DNA of 64,000 bases from Nocardiopsis_B mangrovi (GTDB lineage Bacteria; Actinomycetota; Actinomycetes; Streptosporangiales; Streptosporangiaceae), in assembly GCF_042653925.1 (NCBI RefSeq), contig NZ_JBHSFQ010000002.1, forward strand, positions 124,001 through 188,000, given 5' to 3'. Under the pieces are notes generated by a model. It did not search any database, was not told where the DNA came from, and saw only the letters and a list, made by a program, of their open reading frames with translations. The number at the start of each line of letters is the position of its first letter. Within the stretch, counting starts at the first letter, position 1. Shown one piece after another: positions 8,185 through 17,285 of the stretch. Made by a program: the position numbers and the translations under genes.

Positions 8185-9297
8185 TCAGTCGATCTCGGCG
8201 GCGAGGACGTCGGGACTCGCGTTGTCGACGGTGGAGCGGGTGGCGTAGAGCCGGCGGTCGGGGCCGGCGTCGATCTGCGCACGCACGCGCTCCGCGAGGG
8301 CGTCCTGCCCCGCCGCGGTGGGGTGGAAGGTGCTCCGGTCGATCGAGACCCCGCTGGTGAGGTCGCGCAGCAGGACGCCGTTGAGCCACGCCTCCTCCGT
8401 GCCGACCTCGTGCCCGTTGAGCGCGGTGAAGACGTCGACGTATTCGACGCTGCCCACCTCGCCGTCCTCGGTGATCTCGGCGTCGGCCTCGTCGACGGCG
8501 TCGGACACCTGCCCGTTGAACCGCTCCAGGGTGTCGTTCAACCACTCCTGGTCATTGGCGTTGAGCGTGTAGTACATGCCGTCGGGATCGGCCGGGAACA
8601 GCCGCGGGTAGCCCACCACCAGCATGCGGGCATCGGGGGCGCGGTCGCGGATCTCGCCGACCAGGTCGGTGAAGGTGGCGTCGAACAGCCGCATCCGGCG
8701 CTCGATGTCGGACTCCTGGTCCTTGCACGCGGTGGTGTCCACCAGCGGCAGCCGGACCATGCAGGTGCGCAGGACCGAGGTGAAGCCGAGGTCGTTGCCG
8801 CCGATGCCGATGGTGACCAGCGAGGTGTGCTCGGTCACCCGGTCGATCTGGGAGTCGGTCGAGCCCAGTTCGTCGAGCATCGCGTGGCCCCGCTGGCTGC
8901 TGCACGCGTAGAACCCGAGTTCCCCCGCGAAGTCGTAGGCCGCGGCGACCGTCTCGGGGTAGGCGTTGGCCGACCGCCAGCACCCGCCGGTGACGGCGGT
9001 CTCGGCCGCGTAGTCGTCGGCGCCGTCGCCTGAGGAGTAGGAGTCGCCCAGCGCGGCGTAGTGGCCCCACGTGGCGGCGGCTTCGGGATCGAGCCGCAGG
9101 CGCCAGTCGGGGTCTCCGGGCCGCGGGCCGGGCGGGCCGGAATCGGGGCACCCGGCGCCCGTGGTCCGGCACCAGGCGTCGACCACGCCGTCGCGCGTGG
9201 CGGGCACGGCGAGGACGACGGCGCAGAGGACCGCGAGTACGACGGCGGCGGCGCCCAGCAGCCGTATCCGCCCGTTGCCATCCGTTCCGCGCACCAT
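8185..9297 (-). CDS. Secreted or membrane-anchored SGNH/GDSL hydrolase
   Basis: 370 aa. An N-terminal hydrophobic helix (IRLLGAAAVVLAVLCAVVLA) is an uncleaved anchor or signal peptide. The catalytic domain has block I YAALGDSYSSGDGADD with the nucleophilic Ser, block III IGIGGNDLGF, and the C-terminal Asp/His block (STFHPTAAG). Even-numbered Cys in the mature part (CWR, YACSS, CMV, ACKD) suggest disulfides, as in the extracellular Streptomyces lipase fold. It probably hydrolyses ester bonds outside the cell; substrate unknown. Confidence 0.88.
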   Translation of the reverse strand: MVRGTDGNGRIRLLGAAAVVLAVLCAVVLAVPATRDGVVDAWCRTTGAGCPDSGPPGPRPGDPDWRLRLDPEAAATWGHYAALGDSYSSGDGADDYAAETAVTGGCWRSANAYPETVAAAYDFAGELGFYACSSQRGHAMLDELGSTDSQIDRVTEHTSLVTIGIGGNDLGFTSVLRTCMVRLPLVDTTACKDQESDIERRMRLFDATFTDLVGEIRDRAPDARMLVVGYPRLFPADPDGMYYTLNANDQEWLNDTLERFNGQVSDAVDEADAEITEDGEVGSVEYVDVFTALNGHEVGTEEAWLNGVLLRDLTSGVSIDRSTFHPTAAGQDALAERVRAQIDAGPDRRLYATRSTVDNASPDVLAAEID

Positions 9298-9679
9298 CCC
9301 GTCCGCCTCTCGCTCTCCGGCGTCGCCGCCCTGGCGGTTCCATCCCCAGATCGCAGATTACCCGCAGGGGACCCGGAACCGGACGATCGAAAGCGACACG
9401 CTCGGGGCCGGGGCCGGCCATCCGCGGCCTCTGAGCGCGCCTGCGGGGCGCCGGCGGTGGCTGGACCGAGGAGCGGTGTGCGACCGGGGGCCGAGGGGGT
9501 ACGCCGCGACGAGGGAAGCCTCCGCCTTGAGGCGCCCCCGCAGGCCGGGCGGGAAGCACGCCCCGTCGGGCGGGGGCCGAGACGGGTGTTGTTAGATGAT
9601 GGTCGTCACATCCGCACGGGCCGGGACGGCGACCCATCCGCGTGTGCCCGCCGTGCCGGGGAATTCAGGAGGCGCGAGA
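9298..9679. other. Intergenic region with a dispersed repeat (family 2)
   Basis: No supported gene lies in these 382 bases, between the divergent SGNH hydrolase and acetoacetyl-CoA synthetase genes. It should hold both promoters. Positions 9508-9582 resemble a second copy at 49962-50034. Confidence 0.5.
9508..9582 (+). repeat. Dispersed intergenic repeat, family 2, copy A
   Basis: The block starting GACGAGGGAAG and containing GCCTTGAGGCGCCCCCGCAG is similar to the block at 49962-50034 (GACGAGGAAG, then GCCTTGAGGCGCTCCCGCAG). Both continue into a G-rich GGGCC stretch. Each precedes a plus-strand start codon by about 100-130 nt. The internal GCCTTGAGGC is a short palindrome. Its nature is unknown. 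Confidence 0.5.
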
Positions 9680-11671
9680 ATGTCGGAGCGGACACAGCCA
9701 CCGGTGCTCTGGGAACCCGGCGCGGAGCGGCGCGAGCGCGCCGCGGTCACCGCGTTCGCGCGGTGGGCGGGCGAGCACAAGGGGGCGCCGGCGGCGGCCG
9801 TCGACGACTACCACGCGCTGTGGCGCTGGTCGGTGACCGACCTCGACGGTTTCTGGTCCGGCATCTGGGACTACTACGGCGTGCGCTCCGACACCCCCTA
9901 CGAGACCGTGCTCGCCGACGACGCGATGCCGGGGGCGCGCTGGTTCCCGGGCGCGACCGTGAACTACGCGCGGCACATCTTCGCCGGGAAGGACGACGAC
10001 ACCGTCGCCATCCGGCACGCCTCCGAGCTGCGCGTCCTCGGCGAGTGGACCTGGGGGGAGCTGCGCCGCCGCACCGCCGCCATCGCCACGGGCCTGCGCC
10101 ACCTGGGCGTGGGCCCCGGCGACCGGGTGGTGGGCTACCTGCCCAACATCGCCGAGACCGTCGCGGCCTTCCTGGCCTGCGCGTCGATCGGCGCGGTGTG
10201 GTCGTCGTGCTCGCCCGACTTCGGCGTGCGCAGCGTCATCGACCGCTTCTCCCAGATCGAGCCGAAGGTGCTGCTCGCGGTCGACGGCTACCGCTACGGC
10301 GGCAAGGACTTCGACCGGACCGGCGTGGTCGCCCGGCTGCGCGATGAGCTGCCCACGCTGGAGCACACCGTGGTGCTCTCCTACCTCGGTGCCGCGGGCC
10401 CGGTCGAGGGCGCGCTGTCCTGGGAGGAGCTCGAAGCGGCGGGAGAGGGCGCGGAGTCCGTCTTCGAGCCGCTGCCCTTCGACCACCCGCTGTGGGTGCT
10501 CTACTCCTCGGGGACCACCGGCCTGCCCAAGGCGATCGTGCACGGGCACGGGGGCATCCTGCTGGAACAGCTGAAGAACCTCGGCCTGCACCTGGACGCC
10601 CAGAGCGACGACCGGGTGTTCTGGTTCACCACCACCGGCTGGATGATGTGGAACTTCCTGGTCAGCGTGTTGCTGACCAAGTCCTCCATCGTCCTGTTCG
10701 ACGGCAACCCCGGCCACCCCGACCTCGGGACGCTGTGGGACCTCGCCGAGCGCGCCGGGGTGACGGTCTTCGGTACCAGCGCCGGCTATCTGACGACCTG
10801 TATGAAGGAGGACGTGCACCCCGCCGAGGGCCGGGACCTGTCGAGGCTGCACGCCATCGGCTCCACCGGCTCCCCGCTGAGCCCCGAGGGCTTCGACTGG
10901 TGCTACCGCGAGTTCGGCGACCGCCTGTGGCTGTTCTCCACCAGCGGGGGCACCGACATCTGCTCCTGCCTGGTCGGCGGCGTACCCACGCTGCCCGTCC
11001 ACGAGGGCGAGATCCAGGCGCCCTGCCTGGGCATGGCCGTCGCGGCCTGGGACCCCGACGGCAACGAGGTCGTCGGGGAGGTCGGCGAGCTCGTGGTCAC
11101 CCGGCCCGCTCCGTCCATGCCGCTGCGCTTCTGGGGCGACCCGGACGGCGAGCGGCTGCGCGACAGCTACTTCGCCATGTACCCCGGCGTGTGGCGCCAC
11201 GGGGACTGGATCGAGATCACCGAACGCGGCACCGCCGTCATCTACGGGCGCTCCGACTCCACCATCAATCGCGGCGGGGTCCGCATGGGCACCAGCGAGA
11301 TCTACCGCGCCGTGTTCGCGCTGGACGAGATCGTCGACGCGCTCGTCGTCGACATCCCCCAGCCGGAGGGCGGCTCCCGCATCGAGCTGTTCGTGGTGGT
11401 GCGCGACGGCACCGCCCTCGACGACGGCCTGACCCGGCGGCTGGCCCGCCGTATCCGCGAGGACTGCTCCCCGCGGCACGTCCCCGATGCGGTGCGCGCC
11501 ATCGCCGAGGTACCGCGGACGCTCTCCGGCAAGGTCCTGGAGGTCCCCGTGAAGCGGATCCTCATGGGAGAGGACCCCGCCCGCGTCGCGAGCCGCGACT
11601 CCCTGGCCAACCCGGGCGCCCTGGACTACTTCAGCCGGCTCGCCGCCGAGCGGGAGCGGACCGCCGGCTGA
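9680..11671 (+). CDS. Acetoacetyl-CoA synthetase (acetoacetate--CoA ligase)
   Basis: 663 aa from ATG 9680 with AGGAGG upstream. An ANL-superfamily enzyme activating acetoacetate via an adenylate. Motifs: the family N-terminal domain (LWRWSVTDLDGFWSGIWDYY), ATP-binding A3 loop LYSSGTTGLPKAIVHG, FTTTGWMMWNFLVS, GGTDICSC, the A7/A8 hinge YGRSDSTINRGGVRMGTSEIY, and the catalytic Lys in RTLSGKVLEVPVKRIL. These details fit acetoacetyl-CoA synthetase better than acetyl-CoA synthetase. It would feed ketone-body carbon or polyketide/PHB pools. No partner gene is adjacent. Confidence 0.92.
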   Translation: MSERTQPPVLWEPGAERRERAAVTAFARWAGEHKGAPAAAVDDYHALWRWSVTDLDGFWSGIWDYYGVRSDTPYETVLADDAMPGARWFPGATVNYARHIFAGKDDDTVAIRHASELRVLGEWTWGELRRRTAAIATGLRHLGVGPGDRVVGYLPNIAETVAAFLACASIGAVWSSCSPDFGVRSVIDRFSQIEPKVLLAVDGYRYGGKDFDRTGVVARLRDELPTLEHTVVLSYLGAAGPVEGALSWEELEAAGEGAESVFEPLPFDHPLWVLYSSGTTGLPKAIVHGHGGILLEQLKNLGLHLDAQSDDRVFWFTTTGWMMWNFLVSVLLTKSSIVLFDGNPGHPDLGTLWDLAERAGVTVFGTSAGYLTTCMKEDVHPAEGRDLSRLHAIGSTGSPLSPEGFDWCYREFGDRLWLFSTSGGTDICSCLVGGVPTLPVHEGEIQAPCLGMAVAAWDPDGNEVVGEVGELVVTRPAPSMPLRFWGDPDGERLRDSYFAMYPGVWRHGDWIEITERGTAVIYGRSDSTINRGGVRMGTSEIYRAVFALDEIVDALVVDIPQPEGGSRIELFVVVRDGTALDDGLTRRLARRIREDCSPRHVPDAVRAIAEVPRTLSGKVLEVPVKRILMGEDPARVASRDSLANPGALDYFSRLAAERERTAG

Positions 11672-11686
11672 GCACGGCGGGAGCAT

Positions 11687-12427
11687 GTTCCCGGTCACGC
11701 TCGCCTCCTCGCTCCGCTCCGCCGGTCCTGTGGGGGAGGGCCTTCGGCGGGGGACAGGGTCGGCTCTGCTCGCTCGTCGGCTCTCCGTTCCGTGTTCCCG
11801 GTTACGCTCGCCTCCTCGCTCCGCTCCGCCGGTCCTGTGGGGTAGAGCCTTCGGCGGGGGGCAGGGCCGGCTCCGCTCGCTCGTCGGCTCTCCGTTCCGT
11901 GTTCCCGGTCACGCTCGCCTCCTCGCTCCGCTCCGCCGGTCCTGTGGGGGAGGGCCTTCGGCCGGGGACAGGGCCGGCTCTGCTCGCTCGTCGGCTCTCC
12001 GTTCCGTGTTCCCGGTCACGCTCGCCTCCTCGCTCCGCTCCGCCGGTCCTGTGGGGTAGAGCCTTCGGCGGGGGGCAGGGCCGGCTCCGCTCGCTCGTCG
12101 GCTCTCCGTTCCGTGTTCCCGGTCACGCTCGCCTCCTCGCTCCGCTCCGCCGGTCCTGTGGGGGGGCCTTCGGCGGGGGACAGGGCCGGCTCCGCTCGCT
12201 CGTCGGCTCTCCGTTCCGTGTTCCCGGTCACGCTCGCCTCCTCGCTCCGCTCCGCCGGTCCTGTGGGGGGGCCTTCGGCCGGGGACAGGGCCGGCTCCGC
12301 TCGCTCGTCGGCTCTCCGTTCCGTGTTCCCGGTCACGCTCGCCTCCTCGCTCCGCTCCGCCGGTCCTGTGGGGGGGCCTTCGGCCGGGGACAGGGCCGGC
12401 TCCGCTCGCTCGTCGGCTCTCCGTTCC
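11687..12427. repeat. Seven tandem copies of a 105-107 bp repeat
   Basis: Unit starts, each at GTTCCCGGT, are at 11687, 11794, 11901, 12008, 12115, 12220 and 12325. Periods are 107 bp four times, then 105 twice, with the last unit ending at 12427. Units 1 and 3 are of one subtype and 2 and 4 of another (GGGGTAGAGCC against GGGGGAGGGCC), so a 214-bp pair was duplicated; units 5-7 are a shorter third subtype amplified together. Each unit contains the imperfect inverted repeat CCGGTCCTGT / ACAGGGCCGG. There are no unique spacers and no recognisable gene. A diverged inverted copy lies at 59989-60096. Confidence 0.95.
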
Positions 12428-12461
12428 ACGCAGGGGGACAAACGCGGCAAGACGCCATAGT

Positions 12462-13754
12462 GTGGGCCGCGTGGATCAGCAGACCCCTGATACCCCCGCC
12501 GCCGTAACCGCCGACACCCGGCCGGCCCGCCTCGCCGGGGTCGACGTCGCCCGCTCCCTCGCCCTGTTCGGGATGTTCACCGCACACCTGGGCGTGGGCG
12601 CGATCGGCGTGGTCGGCCTGTTCGGCGATGACGCCGCCGAAGCGTTCTACGAGCTGACCCGGGGCCGCTCCTCCGCGCTCTTCGCGTTCCTCGCCGGCGT
12701 CTCACTCGCGCTGGCCACCGGACGGGCCGTCCCCCTCGCGGGGACCGAACTCCAGCGCGCCCGCGTACGCGTCCTGGTCCGCGCGCTGGTGCTCGCCCTG
12801 ATCGGCGGGGTACTCGACGTGCTCGACGCCCCGATCGCCGTCATCCTCACCTACTACGGCGGCTTCTTCCTGCTCGCCCTGCCACTGCTCAGGCTGCGCG
12901 CGCCCGCGCTCATGGCCGCGGCGGCGGCCGTGGGCCTGATCGGCCCGCAGGTGTCGTTCGCCGTCCGCGCCGCCATGGGCGAGGGCACGCCGTTCCGGCC
13001 GACCTCGATCGGCGGATTCGGCGATTTCTTCCTGACCGGCTACTACCCGGCGTGCACGTTCATGGCGTTCGTCATCGCCGGGCTCGCCGTGGGCCGCCTC
13101 GACCTGCGGTCGGGCCGGGTGCGCGTGCGGCTGGCCGCGGCCGGCGCCGCGCTGGCGGCGGTCGGCTACGGCGGGTCGTGGCTGCTGCTGAACACCTTCG
13201 GCGTGCTCGACCGGCTGCTGCTCAGCCAGCCCCAGGCCGTCCCCGCCGGCACCGATCCCTCCGCGCTCGACCCCTCACTGCGCGAGCCCCTGCGGCAGTG
13301 GATGGCCGAGCAGGTCAACGACCTGCACGGCCAGGTCCCCGTCGACACCGCGTGGTGGCTGCTCGTCGCCTCGCCGCACAGCGGGACCACCATGGAGATC
13401 GCCGGGGCCACCGGCTGCGCGCTGCTGGCGCTGGCGGCGTGCCTGGCGCTGGCCGATGCCACCGGGTGGCTCCTGGCCCCGCTCGCCGCCGCAGGCTCGA
13501 TGTCGCTCACCGTCTACTCCGGCCACATCGTGGTCATCGCCGTGCTCGGCATGTCGTTCACCGACATCGCCCCGTTCCGGCTGGAGGCGTTCATCCTCGG
13601 CGCGGTCGTCTTCGCCGCCCTGTGGCGTCCGGTGTTCGGCCGGGGCCCCCTGGAATGGGCGCTGGGCGCGGTGTCCGGGCTCGCGGCATCGGCGGTGCCC
13701 GACCTGCCCGAGGACGGCAGGGACGGTCCGCCCAGGAATCTCACGCGACTCTGA
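12462..13754 (+). CDS. YeiB-like (DUF418 / DUF1624) multi-pass membrane protein
   Basis: 430 aa from GTG 12462 (GTG 12471 also possible). It opens with the family motif RLAGVDVARSLALFGMFTAH, and LTRGRSSALFAFLAGVSLAL follows. Around ten hydrophobic helices and the C-terminal helix SMSLTVYSGHIVVIAVLG fit the heparan-alpha-glucosaminide N-acetyltransferase-like/DUF418 group of inner-membrane proteins. Bacterial members have no established reaction; an acyl-transfer role is only suggested by the superfamily. The gene starts 35 nt after the tandem repeat array, so its promoter lies in or directly beside the array. Confidence 0.85.
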   Translation: MGRVDQQTPDTPAAVTADTRPARLAGVDVARSLALFGMFTAHLGVGAIGVVGLFGDDAAEAFYELTRGRSSALFAFLAGVSLALATGRAVPLAGTELQRARVRVLVRALVLALIGGVLDVLDAPIAVILTYYGGFFLLALPLLRLRAPALMAAAAAVGLIGPQVSFAVRAAMGEGTPFRPTSIGGFGDFFLTGYYPACTFMAFVIAGLAVGRLDLRSGRVRVRLAAAGAALAAVGYGGSWLLLNTFGVLDRLLLSQPQAVPAGTDPSALDPSLREPLRQWMAEQVNDLHGQVPVDTAWWLLVASPHSGTTMEIAGATGCALLALAACLALADATGWLLAPLAAAGSMSLTVYSGHIVVIAVLGMSFTDIAPFRLEAFILGAVVFAALWRPVFGRGPLEWALGAVSGLAASAVPDLPEDGRDGPPRNLTRL

Positions 13755-13786
13755 CGAGGCGGGGTGGTCCCGCTGGGGCGCCGTCC

Positions 13787-15295
13787 TCACCCCAGCGGGA
13801 GCACTACTGTAAACGTCGTTCCCCGATCTTGAGTACCGGTACCGCCGAGCTCGACGCGCCCCTCGTGCGCCGTGACGATCGCGGCCACGATGGCCAGGCC
13901 CAGCCCGGCCCCGCCGCGGTCGCGGGAGCGGTCGCCGCCGGGCCGGTAGAACCGGTCGAAGACGTGGGGGGCGTCGCCGGGCGCGATCCCGGGGCCCTCG
14001 TCGCGCACGCGCACGACGGCGGTCGCGGTCACCCCGGCGGGGAGCGCGCCCACACCGCCCGCGCCCGCCTGCGCGCCGTCCGGGAGCGGCGCCGGGGCAT
14101 AGGCCACCTCGACCCGGACCGCAGTGCCCTCGGGCGTGTGCGCGAGGGCGTTGCCGATGAGGTTGGCGAGCACTTGGCGCAGCCGCCGTTCGTCGCCGAC
14201 CACGCGCACCGGCTCGGGCGCATCGAGCGAGATCGGCTCGCCCGGAGCCCGCGCACGGGCGTCGCCCACCGCGTCGCGGGCCAGGGCCGCCAGATCGACG
14301 TCGTCGGGCTCCAGGGGCGGCCGTTCGTCGAAACGGGCCAGCACCAGCAGGTCGTCGACGAGCCCGCCCATGCGGTCCGCCTCCGACTCGATCCGCCGCA
14401 TCCAGTGGTCGATCTCGGGCCCGCCCCGGACCCGCCCCTGGTCCCTGCTCTGCCGGTACAGCTCGGCGAAGCCGCGGATGGAGGAGAGCGGGGTCCGCAG
14501 TTCGTGGGAGGCGTCGGCGACGAACCGGCGCATCCGGTCGGCGGTGCGGGCGCGTTCGGAGAGGGAGTCCGCCAGCGTGCCGAGCATGGTGTTGAGCGCG
14601 CGGCCCAGCCGCCCGGTCTCGGTCCCGGGGTCGTCGTAGGGGACCCGCTCGTCGAGCCGGCCGGCGGCGATGGCCTGCGCGGTGCCCTCGATGCGGGCCA
14701 GCGGGCGCAACTGGAGCCGGACGATGGTCACCGCCCCGGCGCCCAGCACGACCAGCAGGACGGCCCCGATGACGGACTCGATGGCGATCAGCCGGTTCAG
14801 AGTGCGGTCGGTCTCGGCCAGGGAGTCGGCCACCATGCGCACGGAGCCGTCGCCGGAGCGCATGGTGAGGACCCGCCAGCCGGAGCCGCCGTCGGTGCCC
14901 GGCAGGGTGAAAGGAGTTCCGGCGCGATCCGCCAGCTCGGTGGCGCCCAGCCCGGAGATGTCGGGGCGGTCGGCGTCGTCGGTGGTCTGCCCGACGGACC
15001 AGGCGACCTCGCCGTCGGAGCCGATCGACAGCGCGCGCAGGTCGGTCGGGAGCGGCGGCGGCGAGATCGGGGGCCCGCCCGGCGGGTCCGGCGGCGCCGG
15101 AAGGGTGGTGGAGATGTGGGCGAGCTCGCCGAGCCGGTCGTCGATGTCGGCCACGAGCGAGCGCTCCAGCAGGGCGACACCCGTGACGCCGAACGCCGTC
15201 AGGCACACCGCGGTCAGGCAGAGCACGGTCAGGACGAGCCGGCCGCGCAGCCCGCGCGGGCCCGGGAGGAGCGCGCGCACGCCGGTCAGCCGCAC
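13787..15295 (-). CDS. Sensor histidine kinase (HAMP-HisKA-HATPase)
   Basis: 502 aa. Two membrane helices (about residues 18-42 and 155-180) flank an extracytoplasmic domain of roughly 110 residues that is Pro-rich near its start. HAMP follows, then the HisKA box DASHELRTPLSSIRGFAELY with the phospho-accepting His, and the ATPase N, G1 and G2 boxes (NLIGNALAHTPEGT, VRDEGPGIAPGD, GGAGLGLAIVAAI). It is encoded 7 nt downstream of its response regulator and should be its partner. The stimulus is unknown. The architecture resembles MprB/TrcS-type kinases. Confidence 0.93.
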   Translation of the reverse strand: MRLTGVRALLPGPRGLRGRLVLTVLCLTAVCLTAFGVTGVALLERSLVADIDDRLGELAHISTTLPAPPDPPGGPPISPPPLPTDLRALSIGSDGEVAWSVGQTTDDADRPDISGLGATELADRAGTPFTLPGTDGGSGWRVLTMRSGDGSVRMVADSLAETDRTLNRLIAIESVIGAVLLVVLGAGAVTIVRLQLRPLARIEGTAQAIAAGRLDERVPYDDPGTETGRLGRALNTMLGTLADSLSERARTADRMRRFVADASHELRTPLSSIRGFAELYRQSRDQGRVRGGPEIDHWMRRIESEADRMGGLVDDLLVLARFDERPPLEPDDVDLAALARDAVGDARARAPGEPISLDAPEPVRVVGDERRLRQVLANLIGNALAHTPEGTAVRVEVAYAPAPLPDGAQAGAGGVGALPAGVTATAVVRVRDEGPGIAPGDAPHVFDRFYRPGGDRSRDRGGAGLGLAIVAAIVTAHEGRVELGGTGTQDRGTTFTVVLPLG

Positions 15296-15302
15296 GCCGG
15301 TC

Positions 15303-16052
15303 TCAGCCGCGCGCCGGGGACGCGGGCAGCCGCAGCGAGTAGCCGATGCCCCAGACGGTCTGGATGAGGGGGGTGCCCGTGGTGTCGATCTTGCGCCGCA
15401 GGTAGCTGATGTAGGACTCCACGACGCGGCCGTCGCCGGCGTCGACCCCCCACACGCGCTGCAGGATCTGCGCTTTGCTGACGACCTTCCCGGCGTTGAT
15501 CAGCAGGTAGCGGAGCAGGTCGAACTCGGTGGGGGAGAGCCGGACGACCTTGCCCGCGCGCCGCACCTCGTGGCGGTCCTCGTCCAGTTCCAGGTCGGCG
15601 TAGCGGTGCCGGCCGGCCGCGTCGTCAGCGGGGCGGTCCGCCCCGGTCCGGCGCAGGATCGCGTGCATCCGCAGGACGACCTCTTGGAGGCTGAACGGCT
15701 TGGCGACGTAGTCGTCGGCGCCGGCCCGCAGGCCGGTGAGCCGGTCCTCGACGGAGTTGCGGGCGGTCAGGAACAGCACGGGCAGGCGGGGGGCGACCGC
15801 GCGCAGCTCGCGCGCGACCGCGAACCCGTCGCGGCCGGGCAGGGAGACATCGAGTACGGCGATGTCGGGCACCGCCTCGTGCACGGCGGCCAGCGCGGCG
15901 TCGGCGTCGGCCGCGCCCCGGGCCGCGAACCCGCTCAGCGTGAGCGAGGCGGTCAGCAGCTCCAGGATGTTGGGTTCGTCGTCGACGATGAGCACGTCCG
16001 CCGCGACGCGCTCGGACACGGCGACGGCGGTGGTGGTGGCGCTGTGGGACAC
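15303..16052 (-). CDS. OmpR/PhoB-family response regulator
   Basis: 249 aa. The receiver domain shows the acidic pocket (LIVDDEPNILELL), the phospho-acceptor Asp in VLDVSLPGRDGF, the switch Thr (LFLTARNS) and the conserved Lys (DDYVAKPFS). The C-terminal winged-helix domain is LSPTEFDLLRYLLINAGKVV to VESYISYLRRKID. It forms an operon with the kinase downstream. Target genes are unknown. The lantibiotic cluster begins 3 kb away on the other strand, which is suggestive but not evidence of a link. Confidence 0.94.
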   Translation of the reverse strand: MSHSATTTAVAVSERVAADVLIVDDEPNILELLTASLTLSGFAARGAADADAALAAVHEAVPDIAVLDVSLPGRDGFAVARELRAVAPRLPVLFLTARNSVEDRLTGLRAGADDYVAKPFSLQEVVLRMHAILRRTGADRPADDAAGRHRYADLELDEDRHEVRRAGKVVRLSPTEFDLLRYLLINAGKVVSKAQILQRVWGVDAGDGRVVESYISYLRRKIDTTGTPLIQTVWGIGYSLRLPASPARG

Positions 16053-16377
16053 GTGGAACCTCGGAGACGGAAGGCCGGTGGTGTACGTGGACCCTACGCG
16101 CCGCCGCCTAGAGTTCGGTAAGAGCCACGGTGCGCGACCGGCGCCGCCCAGGGCGGGTGGGCGGTCCCCCGCGGCCCGGGCGCGGGGGACCGGTGGAACC
16201 GCGCCGCGGCGCGGGCACGGCCCCCGTTCATTCCGCCGTCCGGCCGCGAATCGGGCTCGAATGGGAGCGTGTACCTTGTCTGAGCTGCTGTGACATCTCC
16301 GTGAACGGCGCGGAAAACCACTGGCGGCGGGCCGCGGCGGGGTGCGAGCATGGGCGGGCGCGACCCGGCCGGAGCGA
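16053..16377. other. Intergenic region upstream of the response regulator
   Basis: This 325-base gap contains the promoter region of the two-component operon and a 12-bp perfect hairpin (16162-16192). I found no supported gene in it. Confidence 0.5.
16162..16192 (-). terminator. Hairpin downstream of the tetR gene
   Basis: CGGTCCCCCGCG (16162-16173) pairs perfectly with CGCGGGGGACCG (16181-16192) across a 7-nt loop. It lies about 190 nt past the end of the minus-strand tetR gene and before the response-regulator gene, so it probably separates the two transcripts. Confidence 0.6.
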
Positions 16378-17091
16378 TCAGGCCGGCGTCCCGGGGCCGT
16401 CCGCCGGCGGTGCCGGGCGAGGGGCGCGGGGAGCGGCGCCGCGGCCGGCCCGGCGGTCCGCGTCCCACGGCTCGGTCAGCGTGGGAATGAGGAGTTCGAG
16501 GCAGTGGTTGACCGATGAGACGAGGTCGTCGACTCCGCCGCGCCCGGACCGGCAGCAGCGGACGATGCCCACGTGCACGGCCGAGCCGAACGCCGCGGCG
16601 ACCAGCTCGGGGCGCGGGTCCTCGGCGGTGTCGGTCCCGGTGCGGTGCGCGATCAGCGAGGCGAGGAGGTCCAGGTTCACGGCGGAGCGCTGCAGGTGCG
16701 CGGCGAGCAGCTTGGGCGACTCGTCGGAGAGGCGCATGATCCGCAGGTGGGCGTTGAGGACGGAGGCGTCGACCTCTGACCAGGCCGCGGTGAGGGCTGT
16801 GATCAGGGAGTCCACGGGGTGCTCGGCCGCGGGCCGGGCCGCGAGCTTCAGCCGGAACGCCTCCTCGATCTCATCCTGGACGTCCAGGATGATGTCCTCC
16901 TTGGTCGGGAAGTAGCGGAACAGGGTCCGCTGCGAGACATCGGCCGCCGCGGCGATCTCCTCGGTGGTCGTGGGGCCGAACCCCTGCTCGGCGAACAGCC
17001 GCAGGGCGGCGTCGACCAGCGCCTCGCGGGTGCGGGCCTTCTTGCGCTCGCGCAGCCCGCCGTCGGCGGCCTCCATGGTGATCACGCTCAC
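16378..17091 (-). CDS. TetR-family transcriptional regulator
   Basis: 237 aa. The N-terminal TetR helix-turn-helix is textbook (RKKARTREALVDAALRLFAE, then TTTEEIAAAADVSQRTLFRY and FPTKEDIIL). The ligand-binding half has the HLRIMRLSDESPKLLAAH stretch of the actinobacterial MftR/AcrR-like group, followed by a disordered Pro-rich tail. It is divergent from an MFS efflux gene across an operator-like inverted repeat, so it most likely represses that pump and itself (inference). Confidence 0.92.
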   Translation of the reverse strand: MSVITMEAADGGLRERKKARTREALVDAALRLFAEQGFGPTTTEEIAAAADVSQRTLFRYFPTKEDIILDVQDEIEEAFRLKLAARPAAEHPVDSLITALTAAWSEVDASVLNAHLRIMRLSDESPKLLAAHLQRSAVNLDLLASLIAHRTGTDTAEDPRPELVAAAFGSAVHVGIVRCCRSGRGGVDDLVSSVNHCLELLIPTLTEPWDADRRAGRGAAPRAPRPAPPADGPGTPA

Positions 17092-17193
17092 TTCCGGGTG
17101 CGGTGGCCGGAAATGTCGTCACCTTCGTCGATGCTGGTCACCGCGCCCCCCTTGTTCGTGTTTCCGGGATGATACCCACTCGTCACAAAAACA

Positions 17194-17223
17194 GTCAGTC
17201 ATTGTCAGTTGTCAGCGACTGAC
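17194..17223. promoter_or_regulatory. Candidate TetR operator in the tetR-MFS intergenic region
   Basis: GTCAGTC (17194-17200) and GACTGAC (17217-17223) form a perfect 7-bp inverted repeat with 16 bp between. The spacer contains further TTGTCAG/TGTCAG half-sites. The region is markedly more AT-rich than its surroundings and lies between the divergent tetR and efflux genes, where a TetR operator is expected. Confidence 0.55.
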
Positions 17224-17285
17224 ATAATATGTCGCGGGCGACGCCGAGCCGGTGCGCCCCACGCGCACGCCGACCAGGGGGACCC

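Noticed and set aside
11687..12427. Possible CRISPR array
   Set aside because: The units are contiguous, 105-107 bp long and have no unique spacers; no cas gene is present.
12016..12450. A minus-strand open frame of 144 codons made of 35-residue repeats over the tandem array
   Set aside because: It exists because the last repeat units are 105 bp, a multiple of three. The first units have 107-bp periods and break the frame, there is no ribosome binding site, and the composition is that of the DNA repeat.
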